Source: Gemmata massiliana (lineage in GTDB: Bacteria; Planctomycetota; Planctomycetia; Gemmatales; Gemmataceae). From it: 64,000 nt of DNA. The stretch's first letter is position 1; the number at the start of each line of letters is the position of its first letter. The position numbers were made by a program, and so were the translations under genes. The DNA is taken from contig NZ_LR593886.1 of assembly GCF_901538265.1 (NCBI RefSeq), positions 3,741,738 to 3,805,737 on the forward strand. Direction: 5' to 3'. The notes below the pieces were generated by a model, which was given only the letters and a program-made list of their open reading frames with translations, was not told the origin of the DNA and did no database searches. Shown one piece after another: positions 43,690 to 54,200 of the stretch.

Positions 43690-43932
43690 ATGTTCGTCTG
43701 TCAGCTCTGCGGCGCGACCGTTCCGCCGCGCACCCCTGCCGTCCGCGTGATCGTGAGCCGGCGGCCCAAGCAGTACCCGTTCCGACCGAACGCGAACGTG
43801 TTTTATCGGCCGGAACCCAGCGGTAAGATCAAGGAACACAAATCCAACGACCCCGGCGGAGTCGGCTGGGAAGTGGCACGAGAGGCGTTCGCGTGCCCGA
43901 CTTGCGCCGCGACCGGTCCAACCAGTAATTGA
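43690..43932 (+). CDS. Small zinc-ribbon protein
   Basis: 80 residues with two CxxC knuckles, CQLCGATVPPR at the start and CPTCAAT near the end, about 65 residues apart, which probably hold one zinc ion. The middle is basic and proline-rich (SRRPKQYPFRPNANVFYRP). No signal peptide. I do not recognise a characterised family; similar short zinc-ribbon proteins occur in other planctomycetes. It converges on the gene at 43946-44593, with 13 bp between the stops. Confidence 0.65.
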   Translation: MFVCQLCGATVPPRTPAVRVIVSRRPKQYPFRPNANVFYRPEPSGKIKEHKSNDPGGVGWEVAREAFACPTCAATGPTSN

Positions 43933-43945
43933 GCGGAATCGGTCG

Positions 43946-44593
43946 TTACGCTTTCGGATCTAGAAGTGCCAAAGCTGTCGGGTGCAGTTCGGGTGCGTAT
44001 CCGCCCCGAATGGCACTCACGGTGAGTTCCGGAGTCAGCACTTGAACTTCAACTTTACTCGGGCGCGTGATCCGATCCGTGTACCCGCTTGCTGACCAGG
44101 ATAAGAGCGCATTTCCCCAAGCCAGAAGCGGGGATTCGCTTGGGGAGGGAAGACGGATAAACGTGCCGTTCGGTAAATCGTTGAGTCGTGCGGTGTGGGT
44201 GCGTTTCGAGCGATCGGGTGCGAGCCGTTCGGAGTGGAGTTGCTCGTCGATTTCGACCGCGGACCGCAGCACGTTCTCGTCGCCGCGGTCGGTTGCGAGT
44301 GCCCGGCGGAAGGCGTTGAAGCGCTCGCGCTGGCACTCGGCACAAGGGCGGTGACCGGCGGCCAGCGCGGTCGGTTCGTCGAGGAAGAATAGTTCGGTGT
44401 AGTGCCCCGGCTTCATCACCTGGCGTTTGCGCCCTTTGAATTCCAGGACGCAAACGATCCAGCGCTTCAATTGCCACGAGCGCAGAACACGCCCGTCGGC
44501 CGAGTGCAAGCACCCGCGGTTCCCCATCAGCGTTCCGCGGCCTGGGACCGCGACGAGTCCCCCGGTCGGCGTCACGCGGTTCTGCCTCGGCAC
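43946..44593 (-). CDS. Conserved hypothetical protein with GHRPCAEC motif
   Basis: 215 residues; no signal peptide or membrane helix. The N-terminal half has GTLMGNRGCLHSADGRVLR, KRWIVCVLEFKGRKRQVM, YTELFFLDEPTALAAGHRPCAECQRERFNAFR: a conserved set of cysteines (GNRGCLH, WIVC, CAEC) that might bind a metal, slightly like the Ada zinc domain. The family is widespread as a conserved hypothetical; I know no function. Downstream of it on the same strand is only the convergent zinc-ribbon gene. Confidence 0.75.
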   Translation of the reverse strand: MPRQNRVTPTGGLVAVPGRGTLMGNRGCLHSADGRVLRSWQLKRWIVCVLEFKGRKRQVMKPGHYTELFFLDEPTALAAGHRPCAECQRERFNAFRRALATDRGDENVLRSAVEIDEQLHSERLAPDRSKRTHTARLNDLPNGTFIRLPSPSESPLLAWGNALLSWSASGYTDRITRPSKVEVQVLTPELTVSAIRGGYAPELHPTALALLDPKA

Positions 44594-44622
44594 GGTGTCC
44601 CTCCGATGGACGCTTCGGCGGC

Positions 44623-47600
44623 CTACTCTTTTTTCGGCGGTTCCTTCTTCGGCAACTCGACCACCACGGCCGAACCGTCCGATAACTGCGTGAGTACGGT
44701 GTTCGCCGCGACGCTACTCGCGGTGGCCGGAACCCCGCCGGGCAACCCGGCGTTCAGACGCGCCAGCGCATCACCGTTCGCGCCGTCAATCAGCACGATG
44801 CGGCCCGCGAGGTCGGTGACGATCCACCGGTTCTCACCGGCCGGTTGCGGCGCCCCCATGATAGCACCGTTCGCGTCGTCACTCGTATGCGCGGTCCATA
44901 GCACGTCTTCATTGTCCGGGTTGAGGGCCACCGCCCACTTCCCATCAATCACGTGTGTAACGACGACCCGGGCTGCGTCCGCGGGTTGGGCCACGAGCGC
45001 GGAACTCGGGCGCCCGGGTTGGGGCGAGCGCCAGCGACGCAACTGCTGTCCGGGTTTATCGGCCGCGAACAACTGCACGCTCCCGCTCGTGTCCGCGACC
45101 ATGAACCGCGGCGGGCCACCAGGCTCGGCAGGGGGAAGTGCGACTCCTGACCCCGCGACGCGCTCCTGAAGTTCCCAGGTACCGGCCGGACTCCATCGCG
45201 CGTTGGCCGCGTTGCCCCACTCCCACCGGTTCAGCTTTTTCCCGCCGTCGGATGTGACGAAGCTCGACTCTGAAACCACCGTCACGGAGCACACCGCGTT
45301 CGCGGGCGGGCGGTCGCTCCGCCACGCCGGACCCGGGGTGAGTGACGCGGGGTTCGCGACCCCGGCACCGGGCGTGAAGCGGTTCACGAACCCGTCTGCG
45401 GTCGGGATGTAGAGAATCCCCCCGACCACTGCCGGTTGACCCGCGAGCGCGGCCGGCGCGTTCACCTCGTCCTGCTGAACCAGCTTCCCACCCGCGACCT
45501 GTCGCACGACGAACTTCGCTCCCTCGGTGCCCGCGACTGGTGTCACCGCGAACACGAGCTTCCCGTCCGCGGTCGAAGCAACGACTGTCGGTCCGGTCGC
45601 GTTCGTTGGGGTGGGTGCGATCACCCACCCATCAGGCGCGGTGAGCGTTTCGCCCAACTGGACGCCGCTCGCGGCCGGGACCACGACAATGCCGCCGTCC
45701 TCGTCCACGAGCACGAAGTTATCGCCTTGCGGGATCGGGGCGACGAACTGTTCGGCCGATGTTTTCGCGGGCACCAAACCGAGTTGGCGCTGCCAGCGAA
45801 CTTCGCCGCTGCGCAGGTCGAACGCGACCGCCCGGCACCCCGACGAGTTCGGCGAGCGCACCACGAAGCACGCTGTGTCCTTGCGTGCGTTGATTTGTGC
45901 CGCGTGGACCGGCTCGCCGACGTTGAGTCGCGGACCCGCGAGTACCACTTCCTGTCCCCGGCTCGGCACCAGTGCCAGTCGCGCTTTCTGAACGTAGCCG
46001 CCCGAGAGCAGCCAGTATTCGGACTCCCCGACGGGAATCACCAGCCCGCGCAACGGTTTGTCGTCCGCGACCGGTGCTTGAGCGGGAGCGGGGAGCGGGA
46101 ACAGCGGCTTGTCCAGGTTCCCCGCTTGGTTCACACCGAAGAGACGGAGTTGGCCCGTGTCAGACGCCACCGCGAGGCGCTCGCCGTCGCTGACCGGCGG
46201 GAACCACACCCACCCGGGCACCGGCAGCGCAACGACGGGGACCGCGGGCGTTTCGGGTACCGTCGAGCCGTCCGCGGGCGGCGGACTAATGGCACCGACC
46301 GAGAACACTCGCAGCTTCGTAACGGTGGTTCCATCAGCTTGAGACAACACCATCCAGCGCTCGGCCGGCTCGATGCCCTCCGGCCCGATGAACAGCGGCG
46401 GAACCTTCAGGGTGCCGGCGAGGTGTCCGGTCGCGATCACCTGCACGCAGCGTGGGTTGATCCGGTTACCGGCATCGTCGCGCCCACCGGCGTCGATCGC
46501 GTACACGCGCCGCGCGTCGGCCGCGACATAGAGGAGGTTCGTTCCGGGGCGGGCCACCAATCCGCGTTCCGCCACCGATTGGCCGAACCGGATGTAGCCG
46601 ATGCGCAGACCCGTTTTGAGGTCGAACTCGTACACGCTCCCGGTCGTATCGCGGAGCGGGACGAAGGCGTGGTTCCCAACGACAACGGCCGGTCCCGCGG
46701 GGGCGGCGGGGAGCGGCTGGTACCACACCAGTTTATTTGCACGCAGTTCGTACCCGACCACGGCTGGGGCGTTCCCCACGTTCGATGTGACCACGGCCAG
46801 ATCGGTCGGGCCGCGCTCGAGGTCCACGCGCGCGACGGGCGGTGGATCGGTCACGTCGGGGCCGACCCGCGTGGCCCAGATGAGTGCCCCAGTGTCCTCG
46901 TTGAAGGCGTACAGAATACCCCGCGCGACGCAGAGGAACACCGTGGTTGCATCGCCCGGTCCCGACTCGCGGGGCTTCATCTTTCCAACGGGCGTGGTGA
47001 ACAGCAGTGACGCGGCCGCGGTGGGCGGCGGCGGTTGCGCGGCGGCGGGTTCTTCCACGAACTGAACGAGATCGAGGAGTTTACCCTTCGCAGCAGCAAT
47101 GAGCTTCTGGGCCTCGTCGTCTTCAAGGAACCCGGCGGTCCTCAGATCCGCTTCCGCGCTCTGGATGAGGGCGTCCGTAGGCTTTTCGAGCTGCGTGCGA
47201 GCCCGGGCGATTGCGGCCGACCGGTCGCGCTCGCGCTTCACGTCTTTTTCGGTCTGATCGAGCGCGGAGCGGATCTTATCGAGCGGCGGATCATCCGGGC
47301 CGCGGAACGGGTCGAGCACCGGTAACAGCTCGCGCCCGTTCGCGATGGCTTTGTCTGCAAGGGGTAGTTCGTCCGATTTCGTGCGGTTCGCCTGGAACGC
47401 TTTGACGCGGTCCCCGGCGAACCCCGCGATGTCCTCGCCGAGCTTCTTGCCCGCTTCGAGCACGTCGTGCCCGTACCCGGTCGCTGGCTTGGCGAGTGGC
47501 GATTCCTTGTGTGCTTCGATGAAGGCGTTGAGGCGCGTGACGGCGGGGGCGTAATCGTTGCGGTTTGTGACTGACCGCACTACCGTTTGCATTTCGGAGA

Positions 47601-48276
47601 GGTCGGCGAAGAACTTGTACTCGTCAATCCGCTTGCTATCGGGGTAATCCTTCGAGAGCTTGTCGTAGAGTTTCGCGGAACTCCCGTAATCGCCCTTCTT
47701 GTACTCCTCGTTCGCTTTGTCCGCGAGTTGAACCTCTTTCAATCTTCCAACACGGTCTATGTATAGCAAACTGAACCCGATCAGCGCGACGATCGTGATG
47801 CCCATGCCCGCGAGGATCATCGGGCGGCGGTTGCTCTTCTTCTTGCGCCGAACGATGAAGTCATCGTCCACGTCGTCGGTGGTATCGGCCTTGAGCGGCT
47901 TCTTGCCTTTCTTCGGGAGCGGTGGCGGTGGGATGTCGGTCCCCTCCGACCACACGACTTCCTTCATCTTCGGCGGCGCGACCACGGCCGCTTCCACGAT
48001 AGTCGCTTCGACCACGCGGGCCTCGACCACGGCCGGTTTCGCGGATTTGGAAGACTTGGCCCGAGGCGGAGGCGGCAAGGGCGCCGGCGATCTGGGCGGC
48101 GCCTTCGGTTCCGGCGGGAGTTCGGGAATGGGCGCGGGCGGGGCCACGGCCTCCATCGCCTGGACCGTGAACACCTGTCGGCATTCGAGGTTCGGGCACC
48201 GCATCGACTTCCCGTTCATCTCCGGCTGTAAGTTGAAGCGCGTTTCGCAGTGTGGGCACTGTGCAACGATCGACAC
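44623..48276 (-). CDS. MJ0042 zinc-finger/transmembrane/PQQ-like beta-propeller protein
   Basis: 1217 residues from a GTG at 48276 preceded by GAGG. Residues 1-38 form an MJ0042-type zinc finger: CPHCETRFNLQ and CPNLECRQVF. A proline-rich linker is followed by a membrane helix near residue 155 (MILAGMGITIVALIGFSLLY). The outer part begins with a helical stretch of about 230 residues (ASAKLYDKLSKDYPDSKRIDEY, TPR-like), then a beta-propeller of PQQ or WD40-like blades from about residue 410 to the end, for example LYAFNEDTGALIWATRVG and LYIPTADGFVNRF. The cytoplasmic zinc finger joined to a periplasmic propeller suggests a sensor or scaffold. Confidence 0.87.
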   Translation of the reverse strand: MSIVAQCPHCETRFNLQPEMNGKSMRCPNLECRQVFTVQAMEAVAPPAPIPELPPEPKAPPRSPAPLPPPPRAKSSKSAKPAVVEARVVEATIVEAAVVAPPKMKEVVWSEGTDIPPPPLPKKGKKPLKADTTDDVDDDFIVRRKKKSNRRPMILAGMGITIVALIGFSLLYIDRVGRLKEVQLADKANEEYKKGDYGSSAKLYDKLSKDYPDSKRIDEYKFFADLSEMQTVVRSVTNRNDYAPAVTRLNAFIEAHKESPLAKPATGYGHDVLEAGKKLGEDIAGFAGDRVKAFQANRTKSDELPLADKAIANGRELLPVLDPFRGPDDPPLDKIRSALDQTEKDVKRERDRSAAIARARTQLEKPTDALIQSAEADLRTAGFLEDDEAQKLIAAAKGKLLDLVQFVEEPAAAQPPPPTAAASLLFTTPVGKMKPRESGPGDATTVFLCVARGILYAFNEDTGALIWATRVGPDVTDPPPVARVDLERGPTDLAVVTSNVGNAPAVVGYELRANKLVWYQPLPAAPAGPAVVVGNHAFVPLRDTTGSVYEFDLKTGLRIGYIRFGQSVAERGLVARPGTNLLYVAADARRVYAIDAGGRDDAGNRINPRCVQVIATGHLAGTLKVPPLFIGPEGIEPAERWMVLSQADGTTVTKLRVFSVGAISPPPADGSTVPETPAVPVVALPVPGWVWFPPVSDGERLAVASDTGQLRLFGVNQAGNLDKPLFPLPAPAQAPVADDKPLRGLVIPVGESEYWLLSGGYVQKARLALVPSRGQEVVLAGPRLNVGEPVHAAQINARKDTACFVVRSPNSSGCRAVAFDLRSGEVRWQRQLGLVPAKTSAEQFVAPIPQGDNFVLVDEDGGIVVVPAASGVQLGETLTAPDGWVIAPTPTNATGPTVVASTADGKLVFAVTPVAGTEGAKFVVRQVAGGKLVQQDEVNAPAALAGQPAVVGGILYIPTADGFVNRFTPGAGVANPASLTPGPAWRSDRPPANAVCSVTVVSESSFVTSDGGKKLNRWEWGNAANARWSPAGTWELQERVAGSGVALPPAEPGGPPRFMVADTSGSVQLFAADKPGQQLRRWRSPQPGRPSSALVAQPADAARVVVTHVIDGKWAVALNPDNEDVLWTAHTSDDANGAIMGAPQPAGENRWIVTDLAGRIVLIDGANGDALARLNAGLPGGVPATASSVAANTVLTQLSDGSAVVVELPKKEPPKKE

Positions 48277-48454
48277 GGTGAACCTCGGGAAGCGAGACCT
48301 GGTGATCGGGAGCCGCGGAACACCGAAAACCACCGCGTCCGATCACTGGGCTGGGACCGGACGAATCACGCCGCGGGAGGGTGCGGATTTGGGGCCTTCG
48401 ATTGCATTCTAATCTAAATGCGTGGCGCGCGGAGAGCGAATGAGGTTTGCGCGA

Positions 48455-48490
48455 GGGATAAAATCGAACGGACGGCCGAAGCCGTCCGTT
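48455..48490 (-). terminator. Terminator after the secretin-like gene
   Basis: AACGGACGGC at 48467-48476 pairs with GCCGTCCGTT at 48481-48490; on the minus strand the loop is TTCG and the stem is followed by CGATTTTATC. It lies 27 bp after the stop of the secretin-like gene and would separate it from the propeller gene. Confidence 0.75.
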
Positions 48491-48516
48491 CCTTGTAACC
48501 GGTTTTGCCGGGCGCG

Positions 48517-51048
48517 TTACTTCGTGAACCACCCGGCCGATCGGACCTCTGGCCCCGAAGCGACGGGTTCCGGAGTGAGGATGACGAGCGTTTCGTACCG
48601 GTTGCCCCAGAGCCAGCGGATCGCGCCGGTGAGCGAGTGATCCGTCTGGTGGGAACCGCAGACCGCAACGAACGTGCCTCCAAAGGCCACGCTCGCGGTC
48701 GTTTCCAGCGTCCTTCGGTGAATCGAAGCGGGAGCATTGGCCGGCGTTACGTTGTTCACTTCCGCGATTTGCAGGTTCGTGCGCAGAAGCACAGACTTGT
48801 CGTCGGGTGCGATTCGAGGCGTGACGCACAACGTGATCGCGTTTTGCGTGATCCCGATCTGGGCTTCCGCCTTCGCGCTCGCGGGCACCACTGCAGCCGG
48901 AGTCTGTCCGACCTGAGCGTAGCCCGTTTGGTTGTCACACACGCAAATTTGTAGGCGCGTCAGCACGTTGCACTCTCCGCGTTCTTTCGCGGCACGGAGT
49001 AGCTCGGTTAGCATGCGCGATTCACGCGGCGAAAGGGTCCAGTTCGTTCCCTCGGTTGTGCCGACGGTCAATCCGGACTGCGCCACGAACCCACGGGGAA
49101 CTTGCACCACCATCGCGCGAACGGCCACCTGCTTCGGCGCTTTGTCAATTGCGGCAAGGGTGTCCATCACCCAGCGGAACGGTTCTGGGTGAGCAGAAAC
49201 GAGCACGCTGTTGGAAACCGGTTCTGCAATGACCGTCGCGCTCAATTTCTTGTCACTCAGGTACGCCTCGATCGCGCGGACCGCGTCCACGGCGCTGACG
49301 TTCCTCAGCTTGTACACGGCGTTCTTGTTGTTGACCGCGGGCGCGGCAACGGGTTGGGGGGGCGCACCTGATTTCAGTGCCGAATCCAGAGCCGATTTGA
49401 CGTCCTTAATCACGCTCACGGTCGCCAGCGCGACCATCTCGAACTCCTTGCCCGGCTTCGCGTTCTTGTCCTTCGGTACTTCGACTTCCTTCCATCCACC
49501 GATCACGAGAGTCGCGCCGGTCGGCACTACGGCCGTCTTCTCGATACGTTCCTTCCGAACGTCCGGTACCTGGAGGAATTGCGTCAGCGGCACCGGGTTC
49601 CCCATCGCCCCGCCCTCGAAGATCGGTGTGATTTGCGTGGTGATCGGGGCCAGTTCGACCGGGCCGGCCAAGTGAGTGTGTGCGAGATCGGCTTGTACGT
49701 AAACGTAGTTGCCTTCGGCCGAAATCCGGCCCTGGAGGGCGAGCACGTCGCCGAGGAAGATCGCCACGTTCTTCGGGACGTAAACGTTCTGACCCTTGAC
49801 CTTCATGATTTCGAGGCCGGTCACAAAGGACTGTTCCTCGCCGATTTTCGAGTGGGCCGTCTGTCCGTCGATCGCGGTGACCTTCGGGAACTGCAGCACG
49901 TTCGCGTCGCGGTTCTCTTGGGCGGCCTTGAGCAGTGCTTGAAACTGGACTGGAGTCAGCGTTGTGTCGCGGGCAACTTTCACACCCGCCTTCTCACAGA
50001 ATCCGACAGGAACCTTCAGCACCCGGACCTCGAAGCACACCGAAACCGAGGTCGGAGCCAGCCGGTGCAGGGCTTCCAGCAGGTCGCTTACTTCCTGGAG
50101 CACGTCCGGGGTGTTCTGCACGACCAGCGACGTGCCGACGTCGAAGTACTCTGCAGTCCCGCGCCCGCCGGCTTCCTTCCACGAATACGGCCGAACCATG
50201 CCGGTCACGAGTTTAACGAGTTCCTCGGTGTTCTTCCGGTACGTGGCTGTGGCCTCACTACCGATGGCCGGCGTCACCAAGTCCATGACACCGAACACGC
50301 GCGTGACCATTTCTGGCAGAGCACGCGGTGCGGGTGCGGGCGCGCCGCCTTCAAGCTTGTTCAGGAGGTCGCGGGCGGGGGCGAAGTTTGGGTCAGCCTT
50401 CACCGCGAGTTGTAGTTGCGTCTTGCTCGCGTTGGTGTGGCCCATGTGGTTGAGCACGCCGGCAAGGTTGTGGCGGGCCTGGGCTTCCGGCATGATCTGG
50501 CACAGTACGGCGAACGCTTCGTCCCGCTTCCCGGCGCAGGCGAGGCAGAACCCGTGCGTTTTCTTGACGTTGTGGTTGTCTGGGGCAATTTTCAGCGCGA
50601 ACTCGCACCACGAGCACGCGCCGGCCCAGTCCTTCCAGCGGGCGTGAGCGACCGCAAGTTCGTGGGCCGCGTCTGCGTCGGTCGGGTAGAGCGTCAAGTA
50701 GGCCTTGTACGCTTCGACGGCCTTTTGTTTCTCGTCGGCACGTGCGTGAACCCGCGCGAGCCCCAACAGCGCACCTTTGTGCTTCGGCTCCTGCTTCAGA
50801 GCCTTCAAGTATCCTTCGCTGGCCAGTTCGAGCAGTGCGCCTTTATTGGTCGATCCGATCTTCTCATCCGTCGCGGCGTCGAGACGCACGTCGGAAATCG
50901 CCACGAGTGCGTCCGCAGATGCCTGTTTGCCGGGCGTTTGGGGCATCGTTGCCGCGGGGGGCAGCGGCACGGGCTGATTTTTCGCACGCGAGAACGCCGG
51001 CAGTGCGAACAGAACAGCCACAATTGCGAGCAAGGTGCGCAACCGCAT
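48517..51048 (-). CDS. TPR protein with two secretin-like modules
   Basis: 843 residues from the ATG at 51048, which has GGAGGT upstream. A signal peptide (RTLLAIVAVLFALPAFSRA) is followed by TPR-type helices at residues about 60-230. Then secretin-like repeats: ATAEYFDVGTSLVVQNTPDVLQEVSDLLEAL (N-domain), NVLQFPKVTAIDGQTAHSKIGEEQSFVTG and GATLVIGGWKEVE. A second set follows after residue about 600: VDAVRAIEAYLSDKKLSATV, NVLTRLQICVCDNQTGYAQVGQ and TASVAFGGTFVAVCGS. Normal secretins have one such core. It may form an outer-membrane ring or a scaffold. No pilus or secretion genes are adjacent. Confidence 0.78.
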   Translation of the reverse strand: MRLRTLLAIVAVLFALPAFSRAKNQPVPLPPAATMPQTPGKQASADALVAISDVRLDAATDEKIGSTNKGALLELASEGYLKALKQEPKHKGALLGLARVHARADEKQKAVEAYKAYLTLYPTDADAAHELAVAHARWKDWAGACSWCEFALKIAPDNHNVKKTHGFCLACAGKRDEAFAVLCQIMPEAQARHNLAGVLNHMGHTNASKTQLQLAVKADPNFAPARDLLNKLEGGAPAPAPRALPEMVTRVFGVMDLVTPAIGSEATATYRKNTEELVKLVTGMVRPYSWKEAGGRGTAEYFDVGTSLVVQNTPDVLQEVSDLLEALHRLAPTSVSVCFEVRVLKVPVGFCEKAGVKVARDTTLTPVQFQALLKAAQENRDANVLQFPKVTAIDGQTAHSKIGEEQSFVTGLEIMKVKGQNVYVPKNVAIFLGDVLALQGRISAEGNYVYVQADLAHTHLAGPVELAPITTQITPIFEGGAMGNPVPLTQFLQVPDVRKERIEKTAVVPTGATLVIGGWKEVEVPKDKNAKPGKEFEMVALATVSVIKDVKSALDSALKSGAPPQPVAAPAVNNKNAVYKLRNVSAVDAVRAIEAYLSDKKLSATVIAEPVSNSVLVSAHPEPFRWVMDTLAAIDKAPKQVAVRAMVVQVPRGFVAQSGLTVGTTEGTNWTLSPRESRMLTELLRAAKERGECNVLTRLQICVCDNQTGYAQVGQTPAAVVPASAKAEAQIGITQNAITLCVTPRIAPDDKSVLLRTNLQIAEVNNVTPANAPASIHRRTLETTASVAFGGTFVAVCGSHQTDHSLTGAIRWLWGNRYETLVILTPEPVASGPEVRSAGWFTK

Positions 51049-51185
51049 GTGACCTCCGGGAACGAGGTAAGATCGTCCGCGGACTAATAGCAAGACATGC
51101 TCGCACGACAAGGCGAACTGCGCAGCGGGCGCGAGCGCAGGCAGGGAGGTGAGCTAACTTCGGGCGTGGCTGTGTTCTGAGTCTG

Positions 51186-51216
51186 GCCCCGCCGCTTCCA
51201 AATATCGCGGCGGGGC
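51186..51216 (-). terminator. Hairpin after the CHAT gene
   Basis: GCCCCGCCGC at 51186-51195 pairs with GCGGCGGGGC at 51207-51216 across an 11-nt loop, 9 bp after the CHAT stop on the minus strand. There is no T-run. Confidence 0.5.
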
Positions 51217-51224
51217 TGGTCACA

Positions 51225-54200
51225 TTAATCCGGCGGGCCGACATAGACGAACGGTGCCCAGAAGAACGGTGCTTCCCAGCCCGGCTTTCCGCGAACCGCG
51301 AGGCGGGCGTTCTTGAGCGCCTCCGGGTACGCAGCACCTTGCCCCTTTTCGGGACGGACCGCGCTAAAGAACGCGGCCATCATCTCGGCGGTGGCTCGGT
51401 CGTCTACCGACCAGCAACTCGCCATGACCCCGCGCGAACCGGCGCCGAGGAACGCCCCGGCGAGCGTAACCCCGGCTTCGAGTGGGCGCTGCGGGCCGAC
51501 GTTCGTGACGCACGCGCTGAGTACCGTGAGTTCACACCCGGTCAGTTTGAGGCGCGAGATCTCGTGCAGCGTCAGGAAGCCGTCGTTGCTCGATTCCTCG
51601 TGTCCCCGCGCGGGCGGCGTGAGGGCAACCGCGGCGAATGCGTTCCCGAATGCCTCGTCCGCGAAGCCGTGGGCCGCGAGGTGAATGAACCGCTTGCCGG
51701 GTAGCGCGGCCACAACGTTCACCTCGGTCGCGTCGGCTTGTTCGAGCGCCGTAACGCGATCAGGCGCGAAATACTGACGCACCTTCTTGCTCTCGGTCGC
51801 GGTGTACGGCAGGCGGGGGAGCGCGCCGCCACGCGAGAGCGGACCGGCCGTGGCCGCGGACTCGGGGTAGGCCGGGTCACCGACCGTGAGGAGCGCTGGT
51901 TCGCCCTCGGTCACGCGCGGGCGGTTGAGCACCACCGCGAGGGCCGCGAGCGACGGCGCGTAGCACACGGCCGGGAGTTCGTCGAGCGCGTATCGCGGTT
52001 CGGGTTCTGCCGAGAGCGTGAGTGCCTCGAACGGTAGTTTGTGAAGCGCGCCGTCGGGAACGAGCACGAGTCTTTTAGCCCGGCTCGCGCGGATCTTCTC
52101 GCGCAATTCGTGCGGCAGCACCGCGTCGCCGAGCGTTTCTGACGCCGCCGCACGAGTGCCTGTGTTCGGCGTGCGTGAAACGAGCGCGATACCCCGCGTG
52201 GGGTTGAACGACGGGTCCGCGATCTGTTGGAGGTAGTGGTTGACGAGCCGCGTTGCGACCGTGTCCGTGAGCGGTACGGATTCGACCTTGGGCGGTGTCG
52301 CTGGGCGGTCCGGCTGCTTCGTATTCGATTTGAGCGCGATCCCGCGGAACCCGGCGCGGGCGACCAGTTCGCCCGACGGGGCGTCACCGATGTCGCTCGC
52401 CACCGCGCGCGGCGCGAACAGGCGGAACACCTGCGGGGCGGCGGTCGGGTCGGTGCAGAGCACCGCGAAACTCGCGTCGCGCCCGACCATGTACGTGAGC
52501 AGCACGCCGCCGGACTTGTGTGTTTCTTTCCGCACTTGCGCGAGGGATGTTTCGGCGAACGCCGGGTCGGTCAGCACGCGCGTGAGCGGGTCCGCGTTGG
52601 CGATCTCGCGCCACGCATCGGCGTAATCTTTTTGGGCCGTTTCGAGTTCGGCGAGGAGCTTTTTTGAGGCCGGCTCGTCGGCTTGATCGCCGGTGATTTG
52701 CATCGCCTGGGTGCGCAAGCGCGACACCGTTCGGCGGGCGTTCGCTTCACGCCCCAGGAGTGCCTCCCGATTGTCCCCGGCGAGGCGCTCACGCGGGGCC
52801 ACGCCGGCGGCGAGCATTTGGTCGAGTAGCGTTCGGCTCCGGCTCCGGGTCACCACACGCAGCACGCCCTCGCCGTCGTTGTCGCGGGCGCACCACGCCG
52901 CGAGCATCTCGAACGCGGGTGCGAATTGCGCGAAGAACTGGGCGCGCTGGGCCGCTTCGCCGAAGGTGTTGAGCCGCGCGCGGTCGGCCACGTCGAAGAC
53001 TTCGGTGAGCAGCTTCTTCGCCTCGTTGCGCTTGCCGGCCTTGTCCGTGAGGACCGCGAGGCGCCAGAGCGTGATCACGCGCGTGACCGGCGGGCACCGC
53101 GGGCGCTCGCTCTGGAACGCCCGAGCCTCCTCGAAGCGCTTGACGGCATCCGCGGGGGAACCGCGCAGTTCCGCGCAAATCCCCAGGAAGTTCAGCGAAC
53201 GGGCCAGTAGGACGTGGCCGTCTTTTCGCTGCGCGTCGGCGAGTTCGGTCCAGATCGCTTCGGCTTCCGCGATTTTTTTCTGCGAGAGCTGGTCGAGCGC
53301 GCGAACGTGCCGCGCGGTGGAGCCGAGGTACCCCGCGCTCCGGCCGTGCTTGGCGCACGCGGCTTCGAGGTTCGGGACCAGTTTGAGCGCCGGGCCGATC
53401 TGCCCTTGCGACAGGAACAGGTCCGCGCGAACCGCGTCAATGAGCGCGGCGCTCAGGTCGTCGTGTTCCCCGCGTGCGAGCACGGCGGACGCGCTCTTGA
53501 GCGACTCTCCCGCCGCATCCGCGTCGCCCTGTTCCTTGTGAATGAGCGCGATGTTGAGCCACAGGTTGAACCGCACCGGTTCGGCGCTGGAGCCGACCGC
53601 GTCGCAGAGTGCGAGGCCGGAACGGAAGTGGCTGATCGCATCGGCGAACGCCCCGCGGCGGCCCGCGGCGACGCCGGCGAGGTAGTCGCACTCGACGCGC
53701 ACGGCGTCCGACGGCAGCTTGTACTTGCGGTACAGTTCGGCGCACCGCGAAAGCAATGGCTCGGCCCGCTCCGGCGCGTCGCACCCGAGTTCTGCAGTCG
53801 CGAGATTCACGAGCACCTTCGGCAGCGTGCGCAGGTTCGGCAGTTCCGCGGTTTCGAGGTCAGCGAGGGCCGGGGCCAACAGTTTTCGCGCGGCCTGGTA
53901 CGAGGAGAGCAGCAACTCTAGCCCGCCGCGGTCGGCCTTCAATCGCGCGTCGAGGAGCGGGTCGCCGGCCCAGCGTTCGCCCGCATTTCGGGCTACGTCG
54001 AGTGCCTGTGTGAACTGCTTCGCGCTGCGGGTGAGGGCCTGGAGGCGCACGAACGCGGCCAGCGCGCCGTCCGCGTCCGTGGCGTCCGGAGGCGCGTCGA
54101 GCGCGGCCCGGTATTCGGTGACGGCCGCGTCGCGGAGCTGTGTCGCGTCCTCGGGCTTACCGGCCGCAAGTGCCGCAGTGGACCACTCCGCGAGCACGTC

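Noticed and set aside
45436-47010. Plus-strand open frame of 524 codons inside the propeller gene
   Set aside because: Antisense to a gene with clear domains; its composition (Arg, His, Gly) is that of a high-GC shadow frame.
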